A stretch of 64,000 bases of DNA from Oscillatoria princeps RMCB-10 (GTDB lineage: Bacteria; Cyanobacteriota; Cyanobacteriia; Cyanobacteriales; Oscillatoriaceae). Below are positions 8,517 to 19,761 of this stretch, piece by piece. A program made the position numbers and the translations under genes. The first letter of the stretch is position 1. Every line of letters begins with the position of its first letter. The notes beneath the pieces were generated by a model. It saw only the letters and a list, made by a program, of their open reading frames with translations. It was not told the DNA's origin and did no database searches. The stretch spans positions 1 through 64,000 of the forward strand of contig JAHHHT010000010.1 in the NCBI GenBank assembly GCA_019359235.1. The letters are read 5' to 3'.

Positions 8517-9517
8517 AGGATAAAATTATTTCTTATCAAACTGGAGCTTTGAACAAGTTGAGCCGGTGATAGCTTGGAAATAAGCTCCCTGGGAGCCGGT
8601 GCAGTCCAATAACAGCCGGCAGCTGGCAGTGCGCTTCACGGCTCTATTCAGTATAACTTGTCACCCGGCACGCCTTACCGTTTTCTGATCAATTCTTAAC
8701 CAGCAGTCAATCAACCAGCAGAAATAGGCTAGACGATGGCAACGGGATCCAAAAGTTGAATGGGTTTCATTCGTACTGATGACTTCTGCTTTGTGCTTGG
8801 CTTTGGGATGTTCGGGGTTCCAGCAATAGCCGGTCACGCTTTGGCGCGGGAATTTCGGCATTCGCGCCGTTCGGTAATTTCAGGGTGGGCGGGATACCCT
8901 GACTGACTGATTCTATTTTACTGGCATTGAGGCGAAAACATTAACCCAGATCGCAAGCAGGGAAAGGGGGGAGCGCATGGGTTGCCGGTGGTGTTTGGGG
9001 TTACTGCTGTGGACAGACAAGGGGCGGGGGCGGGTTTATTAACACCCTTCGCTGTGTCAGAGAGATTTTGGCGCTCACCCGCCCCTACAATACCTTTATA
9101 TATACAAAAGGGGGCGGGTTTATTAACACCCTTCGTTGTGTCAGAGAGAGTTCGGGTGAACCCGCCCCTACAATACCTTTCTATATACAAAAGTGACGTA
9201 CAGCCGACATGATATTAAAAGGCGCTCGCCTGACAGGTGATATCATTCCTGTGGGAGATGCCAGCCGGTTTTTTCACCCAACACCGGCACTCCCCGCGCC
9301 GCCGGACGATCGCTCAGAGGGGTTGAGAGCCGGTTTGAGAGCGACAGGTACTTGCAACAAGCGCGATGGTTCTCAGGTGAAGATTTGGAAGACACATTAC
9401 ACCAGCAGTTTAATCGCTTGACAGAATCACCCAATCTCCAAACAATTCCAGAGCCGCCTCGCACCCTTCCCTTCCTCTGCGTCCTCTGCGCCTCTGCGGT
9501 TCCTTAAAAAATCTCCC
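8517..9517. other. Gene-free stretch of 1 kb
   Basis: No supported gene. An 84-base tandem repeat sits at 9027-9194 (listed separately). CCTCTGCGTCCTCTGCGCCTCTGCGGT near 9475-9501 is a common intergenic repeat in filamentous cyanobacteria. The rest is unassigned. Confidence 0.5.
9027..9194. repeat. 84-base tandem duplication
   Basis: Two units of about 84 bases start at 9027 and 9111. Each runs from GGGGCGGGTTTATTAACACC through GTGTCAGAGAGA to CGCCCCTACAATACCTTT and a TATATACAAAAG end. Within each unit GGGGCGGG and CCCGCCCC form a long-range palindrome. The units differ at a few positions in the middle. Confidence 0.85.
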
Positions 9518-10141
9518 CTACTGGGAATCCCCGCGCCACGTCAAAACAATTTCCTCGTCAGCTTGCCTGAACTCAATATTAAACTTATCAAACACAACCT
9601 CTCGCCCCAAAAGCATCACATCCGCCGTATTATTTTGCAGCCACGCGACAGGAGCAATAAAAGTGCGCCCATCAATCGTCATTTCAATACGCCGCAAAAC
9701 ATACTCCACTCTTCCGCCTATCGCCTGCCCTACTAATATCTCCTCATTCTCAGCTAAAGCGTATCCCAACTCTTGACCGGCCTTCAGGGAAATAACACTA
9801 AAATCAGCCCCTGAATCCACAACCATCGTAGCCTCTATTTGAAATTCTTTATTCTTCAGAGTTACCGCATAATTTGGCGACCACTCGTGGCGGCTGACTG
9901 TGCGAAAATAAATCGGCAAAATTACAATAGAGCCGGTAAAACCGGGAACTAAGTAAATTAAGAAAATCTCTCCAGAGTCTTCTGCTGCCTGCAAAACTTC
10001 CCGCAACTTATCCCCGTGAGCGATAATTCCGCTCGCATTGTAGGCGATAAATTGATGGGCGTACTGGTTTAACTGCCGGCGGTTCTGATTCAGCCACTTC
10101 AGCATCTGCCGGCTTTCCTCTTTAGAAGGAGTTCTACTCAT
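9518..10141 (-). CDS. Retropepsin-like aspartic protease domain protein
   Basis: A 207-residue protein. The N-terminal ~65 residues resemble the short DUF5678-like unit (AYNASGIIAHGDKLREVLQA). From about residue 95 it reads as a single-domain retropepsin: VVDSGADFSVIS places the catalytic Asp at 109 (D-S-G). LLGREVVFDKFNIEF near the end is the usual C-terminal hydrophobic-Gly element. Such proteins act as dimers. Substrates in cyanobacteria are not known to me. The start at 10141 has a GAAGGG site upstream. Confidence 0.75.
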   Translation of the reverse strand: MSRTPSKEESRQMLKWLNQNRRQLNQYAHQFIAYNASGIIAHGDKLREVLQAAEDSGEIFLIYLVPGFTGSIVILPIYFRTVSRHEWSPNYAVTLKNKEFQIEATMVVDSGADFSVISLKAGQELGYALAENEEILVGQAIGGRVEYVLRRIEMTIDGRTFIAPVAWLQNNTADVMLLGREVVFDKFNIEFRQADEEIVLTWRGDSQ

Positions 10142-10510
10142 ATAACTTGCCCTTCATAAACTAATGATTAATCTTATCATCAACCGCCAAGGACGCCAAG
10201 GACGCCAAGCAGCGTCCTCTTGGCGAACAGGCGCGTCTTGGCGGTTCATTATTAAGTTTAATTTGGCACCGATGACGCACCGGCTCGCCCCTACAAATAT
10301 TATAAGCTGTCCTGCATTTAACCTGCGCCAGCAAAAGAGGGAGGCAGAGCCTCCCTGTTGGCAACGAGGTTAACGAAGGTAGGACGTAGCACAGGCGTCT
10401 CGCCTGTGCCTCTTGTAGCACAGGCGTCTCGCCTGTGCCTCTTGTACTGCACCGGCTGCCGACTTTTTCCCCTCTCCCTTGATGGGAGAGGGGGTAGGGA
10501 GTGAGGGTGA
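10142..10510. repeat. Short intergenic repeats
   Basis: This gap holds GGACGCCAAG direct repeats (10190-10215), a CTTGTAGCACAGGCGTCTCG-type pair at 10385-10444, and a TCCCTTGATGGGAGAGGGGG palindrome at 10476-10505 just beyond the chlN stop. The last may end chlN transcription. No gene is seen. Confidence 0.6.
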
Positions 10511-11923
<1,413 letters not shown>

Positions 11924-11961
11924 TTAATATTGGCTGCAGGAAATCAAGGCTGAACAAGTTA

Positions 11962-13206
11962 TTACAAATCCGACAGCAAGTTAGAAAATTCTGAATCTTC
12001 TTCGTCGGAAGCCCACTCGTCCCGCGCTAGCGCTTCGAGGTCATCATCCAGCTCGTCCGAGGACTCCTCATTCACGTCATCGAAAGCCAGATCGTCAAAC
12101 TCATCATCGGCTGACTCTTCAGCGAGGTCTGAAGACATGGCATCATCCAGGACACCCAGCCCCATATCATCCAGCTCCTCAGAAGACTCAACATCGAGAT
12201 CGCCGAGTTCCATATCGCCGAACTCATCGCTGCTTTCGGCTCCAAAGTCAGCGGCAGACTCTTCATCGAAATCGCCACCGAGATCGCCGAACTCGTCGTC
12301 GGTTTCTCCTCCAAAGTCAGCGGCAGACTCTTCACCGAGATCGCCACCGAGATCGCCGAAATCATCGTCGGAGGTTTCCGCTTCAAAGCCAGCGGCAGAC
12401 TCTTCATCGAAATCGCCGAGGCCCATATCCTCTAGCTCGTCGGATGACTGTTCACCAAAGTCAGTGTCGAGATCCATATCCTCCAGATCGTCGGATGGCT
12501 CGTCACCCCGACCGGCTGTCGCCGCATTCACTAGCGCCGCCGTTCCCGCTACCGCACCGGCCACCCCGATGACCCCAGCCGCACCGATTGCTGCTGCTTT
12601 GAGCCCAGAGAACTTGTCTGGACTCGGCGCAGAAGGCGTCTCGTCAGCCAGGGCAAAGGGTTCTGCTGCTGCGGGTGCCGGTTGTGGCGCAGCTTGTGGG
12701 ACAGCTTGCGGCGCAGCTTGTGGGACAGCTTGCGGCACAGCTTGCGGGACAGTTTGCGGGACAGCTTGCGGGACAGTTGGCGGGACAGTTGGCGAGAAAA
12801 GCGTTTCGCCGGTGGCTTGTGGTGCCGGCGCAAAGGGTGCCGGCACTCCGGCTGCCGATGCCACCAGAAAGGGTGCCGGTGGTGCCGGTGGGGCTGGACG
12901 ATCGGCGGGTGCTTCCGGTGCCGGTGGATTGCCCAGTGCTATGTCCGGGTCAAAATTCAGGCCCAAAACATCAATCAGCGTCTCTGCATCCGGATTCAGC
13001 CTGGAAAAGGGCAACATCAGCTGCGCTAGCTTCGGTTCGAGCGCATTCATGGCTCCCAGGATGAAGTAAGAAGGGGGACGGCGGCCACCATCGGGTGTTT
13101 TAACAGATGCCGACCTCAGATGCAGGCTCAACCAATCATGATTGGCTTGGTAGTACTGCAACCACTTTTGCTTTAGCGCCGATGAGAAGTCTTCAAAAAA
13201 AGCCAT
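11962..13206 (-). CDS. DUF5331 protein between chlL and chlN, long acidic tail
   Basis: A 414-residue protein. The first ~85 residues (MAFFEDFSSALKQKWLQYYQ, then GGRRPPSYFILGAMNALEPK) match the DUF5331 proteins found between chlL and chlN in cyanobacteria. The middle is Pro/Ala-rich with a VPQTVPQAVPQA run and a short hydrophobic GAAGVIGVAGAVAGTAALV segment near residues 210-230. The last ~180 residues are Asp/Glu/Ser-rich with repeated FGDLGGDxxEESAADFG units. Function unknown; position suggests a role in assembling or regulating the reductase. A GGGAGAG site precedes the ATG. Confidence 0.85.
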   Translation of the reverse strand: MAFFEDFSSALKQKWLQYYQANHDWLSLHLRSASVKTPDGGRRPPSYFILGAMNALEPKLAQLMLPFSRLNPDAETLIDVLGLNFDPDIALGNPPAPEAPADRPAPPAPPAPFLVASAAGVPAPFAPAPQATGETLFSPTVPPTVPQAVPQTVPQAVPQAVPQAAPQAVPQAAPQPAPAAAEPFALADETPSAPSPDKFSGLKAAAIGAAGVIGVAGAVAGTAALVNAATAGRGDEPSDDLEDMDLDTDFGEQSSDELEDMGLGDFDEESAAGFEAETSDDDFGDLGGDLGEESAADFGGETDDEFGDLGGDFDEESAADFGAESSDEFGDMELGDLDVESSEELDDMGLGVLDDAMSSDLAEESADDEFDDLAFDDVNEESSDELDDDLEALARDEWASDEEDSEFSNLLSDL

Positions 13207-13343
13207 AGTGTCTCTCCCCTGGGTTGCTTCAATAAAGTATCATTCTGTTTTTCGAGACGCCCAGTCTCGTCCTGAATCATACTAGCCAATTCAGCAACCC
13301 TCGCTTACCCTCATCTTGGAGGCCCGGAATACCGCAGGTCAGT

Positions 13344-14210
13344 CTACACCATCATCAGGTCTAGCTCTTCGTCCTCACTCCTCACCTTGGGCTGGGCCGG
13401 GTTGAGGTAGAAGTCAGACAGCAAGGAGAACAGCTCCCGATCCGGGGAATCGTTGGGCACAACTCCCTCAGGACGGGCCAGAATTTGGTCAGCGATGTTG
13501 AGGTAGTAGTCGCAGACGTAGTTGAGGGAGGGGTCAGTCTCGGCCATCTCGAACAGCGTCTTGCCCTTGACGCGGGAGACGCGAATGTCTTCTATCAGCG
13601 GCAGGACTTCCAGCACCGGCATGGGCACGGATTCTATATATTTGTCGATCAAGTCCCGCTTGGAGGTGCGGTTGCCAATCAAGCCGGCGAGGCGCAGCGG
13701 GTGGGTGCGGGCTTTCTCGCGCACGGATGCGGCAATCCGGTTGGCGGCAAACAGAGCGTCAAACCCGTTGTCGGTGACAATCATGCAGTAGTCGGCATAG
13801 TTGAGCGGTGCCGCAAACCCGCCGCACACCACGTCACCGAGCACGTCAAACAGAATTACGTCGTATTCGTCGAAGGCGTTCAGCTCTTTGAGCAGCTTCA
13901 CGGTTTCGCCCACCACATAACCGCCGCAACCGGCACCGGCAGGGGGTCCGCCCGCTTCCACGCAATCCACCCCGCCATAGCCTTTGTAGATCACATCTTC
14001 TGGCCAGACGTCTTCGTAGTGGTAGTCCTTGGCTTGCAGGGTGTCAATGATCGTGGGAATCAGGAAGCCGGTCAGGGTAAACGTGCTGTCGTGCTTGGGA
14101 TCGCAGCCGATTTGCAGCACTTTCTTGCCGCGACGCGCCAGAGCCACCGAGATGTTACAGCTGGTTGTCGATTTACCGATTCCGCCTTTTCCGTAAACTG
14201 CGAGTTTCAC
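13344..14210 (-). CDS. chlL: Light-independent protochlorophyllide reductase iron protein
   Basis: A 288-residue NifH-like ATPase that passes electrons to ChlN/ChlB. The P-loop GKGGIGKST is at 7-15. Cys95 (AGCGGY) and Cys129 (VVCGGF) are the paired ligands of the [4Fe-4S] cluster shared across the dimer. The start is GTG, 9 bases after a TAAGGAG site. It is the first gene of the operon; the DUF5331 gene begins 137 bases downstream. Confidence 0.98.
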   Translation of the reverse strand: MKLAVYGKGGIGKSTTSCNISVALARRGKKVLQIGCDPKHDSTFTLTGFLIPTIIDTLQAKDYHYEDVWPEDVIYKGYGGVDCVEAGGPPAGAGCGGYVVGETVKLLKELNAFDEYDVILFDVLGDVVCGGFAAPLNYADYCMIVTDNGFDALFAANRIAASVREKARTHPLRLAGLIGNRTSKRDLIDKYIESVPMPVLEVLPLIEDIRVSRVKGKTLFEMAETDPSLNYVCDYYLNIADQILARPEGVVPNDSPDRELFSLLSDFYLNPAQPKVRSEDEELDLMMV

Positions 14211-15681
14211 CCTTGTCTTCTCCTTAACGCTTGCTTCTCAAAACTCGGATCTCTATTGTCTGCCAGCTTCATCGCCGGCTGCGCTCGCCCACAGCTGACT
14301 GTGGCGGGCGCTTGTTCTCGTCTCTGAACGCATTATTGTCTAATTTCGCAGCAAAAAAAAGGGCTTCAAGAGATGGCTCGGGGCTTAAAACAGACTATTT
14401 AGCCCCATACAATCTTCCGCAGCCTCTTATCTCCCCTATGCGCCCTCTAGCAGTCTTTATAAACCATAAAAAGCGAGCTTATGTACTTTAATTTATAAAA
14501 ATGTGTGCGAAAAGCAAAAAAATCCCGGCTACAGCTCTCCCACCCCTGACCGGCAGCGGCTCAGAAGTCCTGCCGGTGCTGGATTCTGGCTTAGAAGAGT
14601 CTCCCAGCAAGCCTTGTGGAGCGCCGCGATAACTCGAATTGACTTCGACTTTGCGGGGCTGTGGCGGAAAACTTTGGGGCGCGAACACCCTCAGGTAGGG
14701 GTTGGCAAACTGATTTGGGATTTTTGTAAAAAATTGTGAATTTTTTCAGAAGTCTCCACACGCCCGGGATGCAGGGGCTGGCCGTGGGGGTTGGGGGTGC
14801 CGGTGTCACAGTCCTGAGAAGGTATAAAATTATATCACATTTGATAGCGGCTGTCAAGCTAAACCTGTAAGGATTTTTAACAGCGCACCCTGGGAACCCC
14901 CTGCGGGGGGAAGGATTCGGTGAGAAGCTTTGGGATGGAACCGAGAAAGTGTGGCCCGCCGGCGCACGCCGCGCGGGGTGGGCTTCCCCCTTCCAGGCGA
15001 TTTTCCCTCGTTCCCGGGTTTAACCGGCTTGTTGGAAACAATCCGGTTTGCGGTAGCTCCGAATACAGGCATGTTTCGCAGCCGGTTGGAGCCGGTGAAC
15101 ATATTGAGATAAAAGAGACGTAAACAGCAGTGTTGGTGTGACCCGCCAGAGAGGAGATTTCCCGCCCAGCAATCAGTTGCCCAAATCTCTACCGATCCCG
15201 TCATTGCTGCTCATACCGGCAAGGAATCAGCAGATTGAGTCTGCGATCAACCTTCCCAAAGACCCATTGACAAAAGGCCGGCATCACAATAAATAGACCC
15301 CAGCACCCCAACACCTGCATGTTGAGTGGTGCCTCAAGCTTCCAGACTGCGGGTTAACCCCATCTCAAAAGCCGCAAACACCGATCCAGGCAATCTCCCC
15401 TATCTCCCTACAATGACCTTCAAGAGGTTATACAAAATCACTGCCTTTTTCCGCGCAACCCCGACCCCGACGTAGGAATTGCGTCCCGCCTGTCGCAAAA
15501 ACGAGAAGGCGTAGGAATTGCGTTCCCTCCGACCCAGCAGCGTCCGACGTTGGAATTGCGTTCCCTCCGACCCCTCCCCCGACGCCGGACAGGCGTTCCC
15601 TCCGACCACCAGCGTCCAACGTAGGAATTGCGTTCCCTCCGACCACCCCCTAAACCCCGCGCCTCCTAAACTAGAGAGACT
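14211..15681. other. chlL-clpB divergent region, 1.5 kb
   Basis: It must carry the promoters of both divergent genes. A TTGACA at 15267-15272 followed after 17 bases by TAAATA is a plausible vegetative promoter for clpB. I see no CIRCE element. 15465-15655 is a repeat block (listed separately). 14430-14520 is AT-rich. No gene is supported. Confidence 0.5.
15465..15655. repeat. Tandem-like array of GTAGGAATTGCGTTCCCTCC units
   Basis: Four to five copies of CGTAGGAATTGCGTTCCCTC followed by CGACC, plus a GACAGGCGTTCCCTCCGACC variant, lie just upstream of clpB. Spacers differ in length, so this is a cluster of one repeat type rather than a clean tandem array. The same unit occurs near 27661. Confidence 0.8.
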
Positions 15682-18303
15682 ATGCAGCCAACCAATCCCA
15701 ACCAATTTACCGAAAAAGCCTGGGAAGCGATTGTCCGCACCCCAGACATCGCCAAACAAGCCCAGCAGCAACAGCTGGAAAGCGAACACCTGATGAAATC
15801 GCTGCTGGAGCAAGACGGGCTCGCCACCAGCGTCTTCAACAAACTCGGCGCTGACGTGCAGCGAATGCGCGATCGCACCGGCGACTACATCAACCGGCAG
15901 CCCAAGATCAGCGGTGCCGGCGGCTCCGTCTACCTGGGGCGCAGCCTCGACACCCTGCTCGACCGCGCCGATCAGTACCGCAAAGACTGCGGCGACGAAT
16001 TCATCTCTATCGAGCACCTGCTGCTGGCGTATGCCAAAGACGATCGCTTTGGCAGAGCTTTATTGCAAGAATTTAAAATAGACGAAAAGAAGCTCAGAAC
16101 TACCATTGACGAAATCCGGGGGAGCCAAAAAGTGACCGACCAAAATCCAGAAGGCAAATATCAAGCCCTGGAAAAATATGGCCGCGACTTGACAGAAGCC
16201 GCCCGCCAGGGTAAACTCGACCCCGTAATCGGACGGGATGACGAAATTCGCCGCACTATTCAAATTCTCTCCCGCCGCACCAAGAACAACCCGGTACTGA
16301 TTGGCGAACCGGGCGTGGGTAAAACAGCGATCGCGGAAGGGCTAGCCCAGCGAATTGTCAGCGGCGACGTGCCCCAATCGCTGAAAGACCGCAAGCTGAT
16401 CGCTTTGGACATGGGCGCACTGATTGCCGGTGCCAAATACCGGGGTGAATTTGAAGAGCGCCTGAAAGCGGTGCTCAAGGAAGTCACCGACTCTCGCGGG
16501 CAAATCATCCTGTTTATCGATGAAATCCACACCGTCGTCGGAGCCGGCGCGACTCAAGGCGCAATGGATGCAGGCAACCTGCTCAAACCCATGCTCGCCC
16601 GGGGCGAACTGCGCTGCATCGGCGCAACCACCCTCGACGAGTACCGCAAATATCTCGAAAAAGATGCGGCGCTGGAGCGCCGGTTCCAGCAAGTTTACGT
16701 CGATCAGCCCAGCGTGGAAGATACTATCTCCATTCTGCGGGGTCTGAAAGAGCGTTACGAAGTCCACCACGGGGTTAAGATTTCCGACAGCTCTCTCGTA
16801 GCAGCAGCCACCCTTTCCTCCCGCTACATTAGCGACCGCTTCCTCCCCGACAAAGCTATTGACCTCGTGGATGAAGCCGCCGCACGGCTGAAAATGGAAA
16901 TTACCTCCAAACCGGAAGAACTCGACGAACTCGACCGCAAGATTCTCCAGTTGGAAATGGAGAAGCTGTCGCTGCAAAAAGAAAGCGACCCCGCTTCCCA
17001 CGAGCGACTGGAACGCCTGGAAAAAGACCTCGCCAATCTCAAAGAGGATCAGCGAACCCTCAGCGCCCAGTGGCAGTCTGAAAAGGACGTTATTACCAAA
17101 ATTCAGAACATTAAAGAAGAGATTGACCGGGTTAATGTCGAGATCAGCCAAGCGGAACGCGACTACGACCTCAACCGCGCTGCTGAGCTGAAATACGGCA
17201 AGATGACCGATTTGCACCGGCAGCTGGAAGCCGCTGAAACCCAGCTGGCGCAAACTCAAAAGAGCGGCAAATTCCTCCTGCGCGAAGAGGTAACGGAAGC
17301 AGACATCGCGGAAATTATCTCCAAGTGGACGGGAATTCCGATCAGCAAGCTGGTAGAATCTGAGAAAGAAAAACTCCTGCACCTGGAAGACGAACTGCAC
17401 CAGCGGGTAGTTGGCCAAGAGGAAGCCGTCACAGCGGTTGCCGACGCGATTCAGCGCTCGCGTGCCGGTTTGGCTGACCCGAACCGCCCGATCGCCAGCT
17501 TCATCTTCCTCGGACCGACCGGCGTGGGCAAAACAGAACTGGCAAAAGCTCTCGCCGCCTATCTCTTCGACACGGAAGAGGCGATGGTGCGGATTGACAT
17601 GTCGGAGTACATGGAGAAACACGCCGTCTCCCGTTTGATTGGTGCGCCTCCGGGATATGTGGGTTACGAAGAAGGCGGACAGCTGACGGAATCCATCCGC
17701 CGGCGTCCGTATGCGGTGGTGCTGTTCGACGAAATCGAAAAAGCTCACCCGGATGTGTTCAACGTGCTGCTGCAAATCCTCGATGACGGTCGGGTGACCG
17801 ACTCCCAAGGGCATACGGTAGACTTCAAGAATACCATCATCATCATGACCAGCAACATCGGCTCGCAGTACATCTTGGACATTGCCGGTGATGAGTCTCG
17901 CTACGAAGAGATGCGCAAGCGCGTCATGGACGCCATGCGGGCGAATTTCCGTCCGGAGTTCCTCAACCGGATTGATGAGATCATCATCTTCCACAGCTTG
18001 AACCGGCAGCAGCTGCGGCAAATTGTTAAACTGCAGGTGGCTCGTCTCGACCGGCGGCTGGCTGAGCGCAAGATTTCTTTGAAACTTTCCGACGCGGCTC
18101 TTGACTTTTTGGCAGAAATAGGGTACGATCCGGTTTACGGCGCTCGTCCGCTGAAGCGAGCGATTCAGCGGGAGCTGGAAACCCAAATTGCCAAGGCTAT
18201 CCTGCGCGGCGAGTTCAACGACGGCGACACTATCTATGTGGATGTGGAGAACGAGCGCCTCGCCTTCAAGCGCTTGCCGGCGGAGTTGCTGACTGCGAAA
18301 TAG
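15682..18303 (+). CDS. clpB: ATP-dependent disaggregase ClpB
   Basis: An 873-residue Hsp100 chaperone that pulls polypeptides from aggregates with DnaK. Domain order: N-domain repeats (1-150), AAA-1 with GEPGVGKT near 207-214, a long coiled-coil M-domain (~400-525), and AAA-2 with GPTGVGKT near 610-617 and [16 protein letters not shown]. The M-domain separates it from ClpC. The N-terminus [20 protein letters not shown] is typical of the cyanobacterial heat-inducible form. An AGAGAG site precedes the ATG. Confidence 0.97.
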   Translation: MQPTNPNQFTEKAWEAIVRTPDIAKQAQQQQLESEHLMKSLLEQDGLATSVFNKLGADVQRMRDRTGDYINRQPKISGAGGSVYLGRSLDTLLDRADQYRKDCGDEFISIEHLLLAYAKDDRFGRALLQEFKIDEKKLRTTIDEIRGSQKVTDQNPEGKYQALEKYGRDLTEAARQGKLDPVIGRDDEIRRTIQILSRRTKNNPVLIGEPGVGKTAIAEGLAQRIVSGDVPQSLKDRKLIALDMGALIAGAKYRGEFEERLKAVLKEVTDSRGQIILFIDEIHTVVGAGATQGAMDAGNLLKPMLARGELRCIGATTLDEYRKYLEKDAALERRFQQVYVDQPSVEDTISILRGLKERYEVHHGVKISDSSLVAAATLSSRYISDRFLPDKAIDLVDEAAARLKMEITSKPEELDELDRKILQLEMEKLSLQKESDPASHERLERLEKDLANLKEDQRTLSAQWQSEKDVITKIQNIKEEIDRVNVEISQAERDYDLNRAAELKYGKMTDLHRQLEAAETQLAQTQKSGKFLLREEVTEADIAEIISKWTGIPISKLVESEKEKLLHLEDELHQRVVGQEEAVTAVADAIQRSRAGLADPNRPIASFIFLGPTGVGKTELAKALAAYLFDTEEAMVRIDMSEYMEKHAVSRLIGAPPGYVGYEEGGQLTESIRRRPYAVVLFDEIEKAHPDVFNVLLQILDDGRVTDSQGHTVDFKNTIIIMTSNIGSQYILDIAGDESRYEEMRKRVMDAMRANFRPEFLNRIDEIIIFHSLNRQQLRQIVKLQVARLDRRLAERKISLKLSDAALDFLAEIGYDPVYGARPLKRAIQRELETQIAKAILRGEFNDGDTIYVDVENERLAFKRLPAELLTAK

Positions 18304-18314
18304 TCATGTTGGTT

Positions 18315-18399
18315 GGGTTAGAAACCGGGTTTCTTTGAGAAACCCGGTTTCTCCGCTTTGGGTTAGAAACCGGGTTTCTTTGAGAAACCCGGTTTCTAC
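18315..18399. repeat. Two tandem GAAACCGGGTTTC hairpins (possible two-way terminator)
   Basis: GGGTTAGAAACCGGGTTTCT followed by TTGAGAAACCCGGTTTCT occurs twice with a 45-base period, starting at 18315 and 18360. Each unit folds into a strong hairpin. It sits between convergent clpB and the START-like gene, and could terminate both. It is the core of dispersed family B without its terminal repeats. Confidence 0.75.
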
Positions 18400-18956
18400 T
18401 AATACCGGCAGAGAATTTGGCGCATTTGCCGCATATTGGCCGGCAATTCCATAATCATCGCCTGTTCAATGAACATCGCCGGCACCGGGATCGTAGGAGT
18501 CGCCCGCACCGAGTAGGTGAGCGCAGTGCCGGTGCGGCAATCTTGCAGCTTTAAGTCTGCCGCAAAATCCACAAAGCTGCCTTTTTCCAGCCGGAACTGG
18601 ATGTGCCGGTGCAAGGTTTCCACTACCTTTAGGTAGATTTCTACCTGAACGCTCAAAAATAGAAAAGCCTTGGTAGCAGCTTGGTAGAGACGTTTGGCCC
18701 CTTGACTGAAACCCAACACCTCACTGCGGGTGACATCTGGGAAATAGTGCACCCAGCGGGGGTAATCGGTGAGCTGCTGCCAAGCTCCCGCTCGCGTCAA
18801 AGGCAGGTACATGGAAGCGGTGACCGCACCCCCCCAGAGCGTATGGGATTGAGTTTTTAGCAAAATCTCCCCTCGCAGGAGTGCGGCTTGTTCAGCCTGA
18901 TTCCAGTCTAAACCGGCAGCCGAATCAGCAGAGCTTGATGGAGTTAATTCAGTCAT
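18399..18956 (-). CDS. SRPBCC/START-like protein (polyketide cyclase/COQ10 type)
   Basis: A 185-residue protein of the START-like helix-grip fold. The family pattern is seen in MYLPLTRAGAWQQLTDYPRW, then VHYFPDVTRSEVLG, and the final long amphipathic helix MFIEQAMIMELPANMRQMRQ. These proteins bind hydrophobic ligands such as quinones or lipids. I prefer the ATG at 18956 (MTELTPS) because GGGAG lies 6 bases upstream; a frame-matched ATG at 18977 has no such site. Confidence 0.75.
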   Translation of the reverse strand: MTELTPSSSADSAAGLDWNQAEQAALLRGEILLKTQSHTLWGGAVTASMYLPLTRAGAWQQLTDYPRWVHYFPDVTRSEVLGFSQGAKRLYQAATKAFLFLSVQVEIYLKVVETLHRHIQFRLEKGSFVDFAADLKLQDCRTGTALTYSVRATPTIPVPAMFIEQAMIMELPANMRQMRQILCRY

Positions 18957-19456
18957 GGTGGCTCCCAATGAACTCATTTAATCGAGTCTGGAACGGTCAA
19001 ATCTTATATCAAGTTTGGTTGAATACCCATCACATCTCTCAGTCAGGGCAGTGGGCAGTGGGCAGTGGGCATTGGCACTGTTAATCCCCTGCCCTGAGCC
19101 TAATTACAGTTAATCTCCCGGACATGATAAGAGAGCTAAAAGGGAATTGCGCTGCTGGGCGAGCGAGCCGGCTGTCTCCGACCGCTCTTGCTACCCCGTT
19201 TCTCGGGAGGGTCTTTCGGATAAAAGACGGGGGAGCTACCTCAATTGTGGCTCAAATGCCGGGGGAACAGCTTCATTTGGCCAGAAACATCTTGTGACAC
19301 AGTGCTGGGGTCAGTCAGAAGCGATCCAATCATTTTTAGAAAGCCGTCAAGGTTGCTTTTAAGGTTCAGACAAGTCAGGATTGGGTTGGAGTGGGAGCTG
19401 GCGAGCTGCTATCGTTGGTGTGGATACTCGCGGCGAGCTTACCAGGAGTTAAGTGC
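18957..19456. other. Gene-free stretch upstream of a small membrane protein
   Basis: The sequence holds the leftward promoter for the START-like gene and the rightward one for the gene at 19457. GGGCAGTGGGCAGTGGGCAT near 19046-19065 is a short tandem of a common intergenic repeat. A GGGAGG...AGACGGGGGAGC stretch lies near 19205-19235. No gene is supported. Confidence 0.45.
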
Positions 19457-19657
19457 ATGAGTCGATCCTCCAATTCCGTCACTGAGATGCTTCCATACAT
19501 TTTTGGCATTCTCCTGGGGACAACAGTCCTTGTGTGGGTGCTAAGGGGTTTCGGCGTTCTGACGTTTGTTCCCGGATCGGCGATCTGGATGTTAATGTTT
19601 CTTTCCGTCGCCACCGGCATCGCCTGGCGCGTGTTCGGTCCGAGAGGGCGCTACTGA
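19457..19657 (+). CDS. Small two-helix membrane protein
   Basis: A 66-residue protein of unknown function. Two hydrophobic segments, about residues 12-33 (PYIFGILLGTTVLVWVLRGF) and 37-56 (VPGSAIWMLMFLSVATGIAW), are joined by a short turn; the C-terminus is basic. An AGGAG site 8 bases before the ATG supports this start. It lies alone before the convergent YihY-like gene. Confidence 0.65.
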   Translation: MSRSSNSVTEMLPYIFGILLGTTVLVWVLRGFGVLTFVPGSAIWMLMFLSVATGIAWRVFGPRGRY

Positions 19658-19761
19658 AGTATTGGGCATGGGGCATTGGGCATTGGGCATTGCTGATTCG
19701 CGAGCGCCGGTCAATCAACAGGACTAGATATTTGGGGCAATTAGCCGGATTTGATATAAGT

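Noticed and set aside
9027-9194. The 84-base duplication as a CRISPR unit
   Set aside because: There are only two units, they are adjacent with no unique spacers, and no cas genes are in the window.
12137-13069. Long plus-strand frames opposite the DUF5331 gene
   Set aside because: They mirror the acidic and proline repeats (Ser/Pro and Ala/Gly runs) and have no ribosome site or family resemblance. The minus-strand gene has a good start and operon context.
16342-18186. A 614-residue minus-strand frame inside clpB
   Set aside because: It is a shadow of the high-GC clpB coding frame, with unusual composition and no recognisable domain.
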